This document shows positions 59,707 through 64,000 of a DNA stretch of 64,000 nucleotides, one piece after another; within the stretch, counting starts at the first letter, position 1, and every line of letters starts with the position of its first letter. Below the pieces are notes generated by a model. It saw only the letters and a program-made list of their open reading frames with translations. It ran no database searches and had not been told where the DNA came from. Source of the stretch: Bacteroidota bacterium (GTDB lineage: Bacteria; Bacteroidota; Bacteroidia; Chitinophagales; Chitinophagaceae); the NCBI GenBank assembly GCA_018267955.1, contig JAFDXL010000009.1, positions 248,001-312,000 on the forward strand. Reading direction: 5' to 3'. The position numbers were made by a program, and so were the translations under genes.

Positions 59707-60198
59707 ATGTTAGACGAAATAATGAACATCATCAACCAGCATGGACAGCAAAGTGTTGTAGAAAATAGTGCTGTACCTAATGAACACAACGAAGGTGTAT
59801 TGCAGGAAGCAAGCAGCTCTATATTGGGTGGGCTACAGCAAATGGTAGCAGGCGGCAACTTCAGCCAGCTCATTGGCATGTTCCAGGGTACAGACCATAC
59901 GGTAACCAACGATATATCAAACAATTTTGCACAGAATATCTCTCAGAAGTTTGGTATTGATCCATCGGCTGCAACCAATATTGCAGGCAGCCTAATACCG
60001 CAGGTGCTGGGTTCTTTAAAATCTCAGATTGTAACCCAAGGCTTCGGTGGTATGAACATGCAAAATATTTTTGCCTCGCTTGGTAATGGCGGCGGCGTTC
60101 AGGACATCATCAATTCGGTAGGAAACCAATTTGGCCTTGATAAGGACAAAGATGGTGATGTAGACCTGTCGGATATTACAGGATTCTTTAAAAAGTAG
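59707..60198 (+). CDS. DUF937-like protein with C-terminal EF-hand-like loop
   Basis: Protein of 163 residues, Gly/Asn/Gln-rich and helical (A-S-S-S-I-L-G-G-L-Q-Q-M-V-A-G-G...L-I-P-Q-V-L-G-S-L). It resembles DUF937 proteins, which carry similar helical repeats. The tail D-K-D-K-D-G-D-V-D-L-S-D-I is a calcium-binding loop of the EF-hand/dockerin kind. No signal peptide. The function is unknown. Confidence 0.8.
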   Translation: MLDEIMNIINQHGQQSVVENSAVPNEHNEGVLQEASSSILGGLQQMVAGGNFSQLIGMFQGTDHTVTNDISNNFAQNISQKFGIDPSAATNIAGSLIPQVLGSLKSQIVTQGFGGMNMQNIFASLGNGGGVQDIINSVGNQFGLDKDKDGDVDLSDITGFFKK

Positions 60199-60226
60199 AA
60201 AGGTGCTAATGCACCTTTTTCTTTTT
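60199..60226. terminator. Terminator between convergent genes
   Basis: AAAGGTGC, loop TAAT, GCACC followed by TTTTTCTTTTT. The stem overlaps the stop region of the minus-strand gene. Confidence 0.8.
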
Positions 60227-60916
60227 CCACCTTATCGCATAATCTACGTAGAAGTTAAAGTCGAAAATACTCGGCTTATCTCCTCGGCCATATCCGGCTA
60301 TATAAGATGGCGGTAATTCTTTCAGTTGCTTACCGTTAAATATAAATTTACCTCTTACAGTCCATCCGGTAAATAGCCCTTTAAACAACTCTACCCTTAC
60401 ACCGCCGGTAATCTCAAACCAGTGGGCGAATATATTTTTGCCGGGTATCGTACCGCTGGTATTGCCCCATAGCGGATCTATAATAGTAAAGGCTGCAGGG
60501 CTGCGATCAATGAAGGCTAGTCCATACCTGAGCCCAATAAATGCCATATCCCAGTCGTTAGGAAATAAGCGGGTAAGAATACCTTTGTTATAGCCGCCTC
60601 TGAAAAACACATTGCTGCTTTTATAACTCAGGTAAAGAGAATCCTGCTGGCCACTGCCCCAGCCCCCTTCTAACACCCAATACGATTCCTTTTTATAATA
60701 ATAATCCAGTTCAAAATCAAAGGCCTTACGCTCTTTGTCAAATCCGTACAGAATAGGCTTAAAAAGATCAAAACCGAAACGCAACTGGCGCACACTATCC
60801 ACTACCACGGTTTTGTTATCCGTTTCATCGTCATCGCTATTAGCTAACTGTGCCGTAGCACATAAGCTAAGTAACAACAATAATAGTGTGCTAGTAAAAT
60901 ATTTTAACATGTTCAA
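60206..60916 (-). CDS. DUF6048 family outer-membrane protein
   Basis: Protein of 236 residues with a signal peptide ending near residue 22 (C-A-T-A-Q). The pattern matches the DUF6048 family: L-R-F-G-F-D-L-F-K-P-I-L, F-I-G-L-R-Y-G-L-A-F, W-F-E-I-T-G-G-V-R-V-E-L-F-K and G-Y-G-R-G-D-K-P-S-I-F-D-F-N. It is probably a beta-barrel. It overlaps the end of the DUF6452 lipoprotein gene by 26 bp, the usual partner. Confidence 0.85.
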   Translation of the reverse strand: MNMLKYFTSTLLLLLLSLCATAQLANSDDDETDNKTVVVDSVRQLRFGFDLFKPILYGFDKERKAFDFELDYYYKKESYWVLEGGWGSGQQDSLYLSYKSSNVFFRGGYNKGILTRLFPNDWDMAFIGLRYGLAFIDRSPAAFTIIDPLWGNTSGTIPGKNIFAHWFEITGGVRVELFKGLFTGWTVRGKFIFNGKQLKELPPSYIAGYGRGDKPSIFDFNFYVDYAIRWKKKKVH

Positions 60917-61379
60917 TATTAGCAGTTCCGTCTATATTTCCATTGACGATTTTTACAGAATCAATATTATAATAGGTATTTTTCACACTCTGAAGTACAT
61001 AATGAAAAGTGTACCCACAGGCTTTTGATAAAAAGGTGAGGTTTCGCTGATAATAAAAGGTAATTGTATCTGACCCCAGGAAAGTGGAATCTGTACTGAT
61101 ATAATACCGGATGCTATCGCTCTTAGGAGACAACAGCAACGCAAATTTGCTTTGATTGACACCCTTATACAATGCAAAATTACTATCTGGAATAGTGATC
61201 AGCGCTTTTGGTAAAATGGAATCTACACCTGCATAACCCGTATCTGCAGGCTTATAAGTTCCAACCACCATATCTACCGTTAGGGGCTGAAAACATGGCT
61301 CTGAGGACCTTTTACAGGAAACCCACAATACCGATACAAGTAATATGATCAGAGATAACTTAGAGCCTGTCTTAATCAT
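60891..61379 (-). CDS. DUF6452 family lipoprotein
   Basis: Protein of 162 residues with a lipobox W-V-S-C near residue 22. The tail L-S-K-A-C-G-Y-T-F-H-Y-V-L-Q-S matches the conserved end of the family. It is a small periplasm-facing lipoprotein of unknown role that occurs with DUF6048 in Bacteroidota. Its start overlaps the end of the coiled-coil gene upstream by 8 bp. Confidence 0.85.
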   Translation of the reverse strand: MIKTGSKLSLIILLVSVLWVSCKRSSEPCFQPLTVDMVVGTYKPADTGYAGVDSILPKALITIPDSNFALYKGVNQSKFALLLSPKSDSIRYYISTDSTFLGSDTITFYYQRNLTFLSKACGYTFHYVLQSVKNTYYNIDSVKIVNGNIDGTANIEHVKIFY

Positions 61380-61647
61380 TGAGTGTAGACAATATTTTAT
61401 CTATTTCACCAATCACGGTATCCAGTTGCTTCTTCATTACATCTTTCTCGCTATCGCTGATGGCGGTGTTACTGATCTGTGACGCAAGTACATTTTCTTC
61501 CATACCGGCTACCTTTTCCTGCAGCTTTCCTATCTCTTCAACCTGCTGTGCAATAGTTTCCTGCAGCCGCTGGTTCTCCGACTTTAATGATGCATATTTT
61601 CTCAATAAAGCATCCAGTTTATCGTTCAATAAGGTCAACTCCTGCAT
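61372..61647 (-). CDS. Short coiled-coil protein (ZapB-like)
   Basis: Protein of 91 residues, almost entirely heptad coiled coil (L-L-N-D-K-L-D-A-L-L-R-K-Y-A-S-L-K-S-E-N-Q-R-L). In Bacteroidota a coiled-coil gene like this commonly sits between pheT and zapA and is discussed as a cell-division factor. Here the next gene is the DUF6452 lipoprotein and zapA is absent. Its start touches the pheT stop. Confidence 0.8.
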   Translation of the reverse strand: MQELTLLNDKLDALLRKYASLKSENQRLQETIAQQVEEIGKLQEKVAGMEENVLASQISNTAISDSEKDVMKKQLDTVIGEIDKILSTLND

Positions 61648-64000
61648 TACTCGCGTATTTGAGCCTGCAATTTGGTTTTATATGCGTTGATCAGTTGCTG
61701 CATCACCTGTTCTATCTCCGCTTCAGTTAAGGTACGATCCTGCAATTGAAAAGTATAACTTAACGCGTAGGATTTCTTACCTGCTCCCAGCTTTTCGTTC
61801 TCAAATACATCAAACAGTCCGAACCCTTTCAGAGAAGATATCTTCTGCTGCTCTGTCACCTGCTGCACATCGTTATACATTACTGACTTATCCAGTACTA
61901 TAGCAAGGTCGCGCTCTACAGATGGAAACTTAGGCACCTCTGCGTATTTGATCTTATTCGCTGCCATAGCTTTCAGCCAGGTTTCCCAATTGATAGCTGC
62001 AAAGAACACATCCTGCTTAATATCAAAGTTCTTCAGCTTCGCTGTATCGACATCTGTAATGGTACACAATACTTCGTTTTTCCACTTCCACGAGGTACCA
62101 TGTTCATCATAAACTATAGATGCTTTGGTAATGCCACTGTGAGCAAGGAGATTTTGTATAATGCCTTTCAGATAAAATACATTTGCCATTACAGGTTTCT
62201 CATCCCAGTTGGCAGGCGTTACATTGCCTGTAAGGTATAGCGCAAGCTGGTGTACTTCTACATACTTGCCATCTGCAAGTGAATATACTTTCCCAAACTC
62301 ATACAATGCCAGGTCGGTATTCTTGCGGTTGCAATTATAGGCAATCACTTCCAGGCCGCTCTCCAGCATCGAGGGACGCAGTACATCCAGTTCACTGGTA
62401 AGGCTATTAAGCATCTTCACCAGGTCTGTGCGGTCGGGGTAGTATTTGCTGTTTACTATAGAATTGGTAACGATCTCTGTAAAGCCCCTGCCCGTCAGCA
62501 GATCAGCAATGCGATTACGTTCCTGCCTATCGTTTACCATTGGCTTTGTCAGTGAAATACTCAGGTTCTGCGGAATGGAAATATTGTCTAATCCATCTAT
62601 TCTCAATATTTCTTCCACAATATCAGCAGGTTGCTTTACGTCCGCTTTATTGGTGGGCACTTTAAGAATGAGTCCGTCACTATCTTCCCTGTCTATAACA
62701 AAGTCTAATGCAAGAAGAATATTTTTAATTGTATCCTTGCCATAGTTTTTACCGGCCAGTTTGGTGATGTAGTCATAACTTACTTCCACTTCTACCGGTA
62801 CCAGCTCCCTTGCTGTAACATCCACAACATCGCAGGCAATTTCACCACCCGCTATCTCCACTATCATTGCCGCTGCACGTTGCAAAGCAGGTAACACGTT
62901 ATTGATATCTACGCCTTTTTCAAAATGCGTAGCAGCATCTGTGCGCAGCCCATGATGCATAGATGTGCGGCGCACGAACATCGGGTGGAAATAAGCGCTC
63001 TCCAGGAATATGTTGGTTGTAGCATCAGACACACCACTGCCTGCACCACCAAAAACACCTGCTATGCATAATCCTTCTGATGCGTCACATATCATCAGGT
63101 CGTTATCGTTCAGCTTTCGTTCGCTGCCATCAAGCGTAACAAATTTTGTATCCTGTGGCAAAAACTGAACATTAATAGTTTGTCCCTTTATCTTATCAGC
63201 ATCGAAGGCATGTAATGGCTGGCCAAATTCATGCAATACATAATTGGTGATATCCACCACGTTATTAATGCTTCGTACACCAATCGCGGTCAGCCTGCGC
63301 TGCAGCCATTCCGGCGATGATGCTACTTTTACACCTGTGATGCAAATACCTGTATAACGCGGACAAGCATCCGGAGCCTTTATATTGACTTTGATGTCAA
63401 GCAGGTCTTTACACTTTTCCGGCAACATGGTTGGCGGCATTAAGACCTCGTATTTACGTCCTTTATGATGGGTAAGATAAGCGCAAACATCCCTTGCCAC
63501 ACCAATATGGCTCATAGCATCGCTGCGATTGGGTGTCAGCCCTATATGTATCACCTGGTCAGCATCGGGGATATTGAAATATTGCTTCGCACTCATGCCT
63601 ATCGGGGCATCATGTGGCAATACCATAATGCCTGCATGGCTGTTGCCAAGGCCTATTTCATCCTCGGCACAGATCATACCTTCGCTTTCTTCACCTCTTA
63701 TTTTAGCTCTTTTTATCAAAAATGGCTCTCCTGAAACCGGGTGTACCGTGGTGCCCACAGGTGCTACCACTACCCTTTGCCCTGCCGCTACATTAGGCGC
63801 CCCGCATACGATATTAGCCTCCAAACCGTTGCCTAAATGCACTTTTGTCACGCTCAGCTTATCGGCATTGGGATGTTTATGACAAGTCAATACTTCGCCA
63901 ATTACAAGCCCCTCAAGGCTTCCCGGTACTGCCTCTGCCTTTTCTATAGCTTCTACCTCCAATCCTATGGAAGTCAATATTTTACTTAATTCAGCTACCG
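61647..64000 (-). CDS. pheT: Phenylalanine--tRNA ligase beta subunit (5' end outside the window)
   Basis: At least 783 residues are present; the frame stays open to the window edge (V-A-E-L-S-K-I-L-T-S-I-G-L-E-V-E precedes the visible domains), so about 15-20 N-terminal residues are missing. Domains in order: EMAP-like tRNA-binding domain (V-I-G-E-V-L-T-C-H-K-H-P-N-A-D-K-L), B3/B4 editing domain, B5, the catalytic-like core and the FDX-ACB anticodon-binding domain (F-P-S-V-E-R-D-L-A-I-V-L-D). It forms the alpha2-beta2 enzyme with PheS, which is not in the window. Confidence 0.95.
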   Translation of the reverse strand, partial: VAELSKILTSIGLEVEAIEKAEAVPGSLEGLVIGEVLTCHKHPNADKLSVTKVHLGNGLEANIVCGAPNVAAGQRVVVAPVGTTVHPVSGEPFLIKRAKIRGEESEGMICAEDEIGLGNSHAGIMVLPHDAPIGMSAKQYFNIPDADQVIHIGLTPNRSDAMSHIGVARDVCAYLTHHKGRKYEVLMPPTMLPEKCKDLLDIKVNIKAPDACPRYTGICITGVKVASSPEWLQRRLTAIGVRSINNVVDITNYVLHEFGQPLHAFDADKIKGQTINVQFLPQDTKFVTLDGSERKLNDNDLMICDASEGLCIAGVFGGAGSGVSDATTNIFLESAYFHPMFVRRTSMHHGLRTDAATHFEKGVDINNVLPALQRAAAMIVEIAGGEIACDVVDVTARELVPVEVEVSYDYITKLAGKNYGKDTIKNILLALDFVIDREDSDGLILKVPTNKADVKQPADIVEEILRIDGLDNISIPQNLSISLTKPMVNDRQERNRIADLLTGRGFTEIVTNSIVNSKYYPDRTDLVKMLNSLTSELDVLRPSMLESGLEVIAYNCNRKNTDLALYEFGKVYSLADGKYVEVHQLALYLTGNVTPANWDEKPVMANVFYLKGIIQNLLAHSGITKASIVYDEHGTSWKWKNEVLCTITDVDTAKLKNFDIKQDVFFAAINWETWLKAMAANKIKYAEVPKFPSVERDLAIVLDKSVMYNDVQQVTEQQKISSLKGFGLFDVFENEKLGAGKKSYALSYTFQLQDRTLTEAEIEQVMQQLINAYKTKLQAQIRE

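Noticed and set aside
1..64000. tRNA, rRNA or known riboswitch
   Set aside because: I found no cloverleaf, rRNA segment or recognised aptamer core while reading the intergenic regions; a covariance-model scan could still find small RNAs.

Overview
The window reads as chromosome of a Bacteroidota bacterium, most likely a Chitinophagaceae-type member. The evidence is three secreted proteins with C-terminal type IX secretion (T9SS type A) domains, TAnnTTTG-type -7 promoter elements, weak Shine-Dalgarno signals, many SPII lipoproteins, and families seen mainly in this phylum (DUF4249, DUF6048/DUF6452, DUF4412, a CzcA-type pump fused to its outer-membrane factor). No rRNA, tRNA, CRISPR array, prophage or transposase was recognised.

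Layout. 0.1-6.2 kb: a 1634-residue repeat protein and a T9SS protein, both on the minus strand. 6.5-8.7 kb: exonuclease III, an FMN reductase and a Prx6-type peroxiredoxin. 8.7-15 kb: a minus-strand metal-efflux cluster (His-rich small protein, RND-OMF fusion, adaptor lipoprotein, small lipoprotein). 15-23.6 kb: a CPA2 antiporter, the aromatic-catabolism operon hmgA-hppD-paaABCD-CMD, and a CPA1 antiporter. 23.6-30.5 kb: a VOC protein, a T9SS protein, an LptF/G permease, tgt, a glycosyltransferase and rsmG. 30.5-31.7 kb: no annotated-size gene, but three tandem copies of a unit encoding a 32-44 residue membrane peptide. 31.8-40.3 kb: YebC, RecQ, IlvE, an S41-like lipoprotein and an ABC exporter. 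40.3-46.1 kb: an AT-rich accessory island of small orphan genes, gene fragments, long palindromes and dispersed repeats. 46.2-48.5 kb: a second hmgA-hppD pair. 48.5-64 kb: housekeeping and envelope genes (methyltransferase, T9SS protein, L,D-transpeptidase, DUF4249, TrxB, Crp/Fnr, CvfB, DUF58), ending in pheT, which is cut by the window edge.

How genes work together. hppD and hmgA convert 4-hydroxyphenylpyruvate to maleylacetoacetate, and PaaABCD form the phenylacetyl-CoA epoxidase core. One operon therefore joins the tyrosine and phenylacetate routes; the reductase PaaE and later steps are not in the window. The efflux cluster supplies a complete tripartite metal exporter from two large genes plus accessory proteins.

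The most novel-looking signal is the triplicated micro-gene unit at 30.5-31.7 kb. Each copy has a tiny C-terminally hydrophobic peptide, a -33/-7 promoter with a 21-nt spacer, and five upstream TTAA boxes at identical offsets (0, 12, 22, 45, 56) in all three copies. A related TTAAC triplet with exact 11-bp spacing lies at 6315-6341. The second is the accessory island, with nested palindromes of about 127 bp, a 60-70 bp leader element reused in front of three unrelated genes, and fresh tandem duplications.
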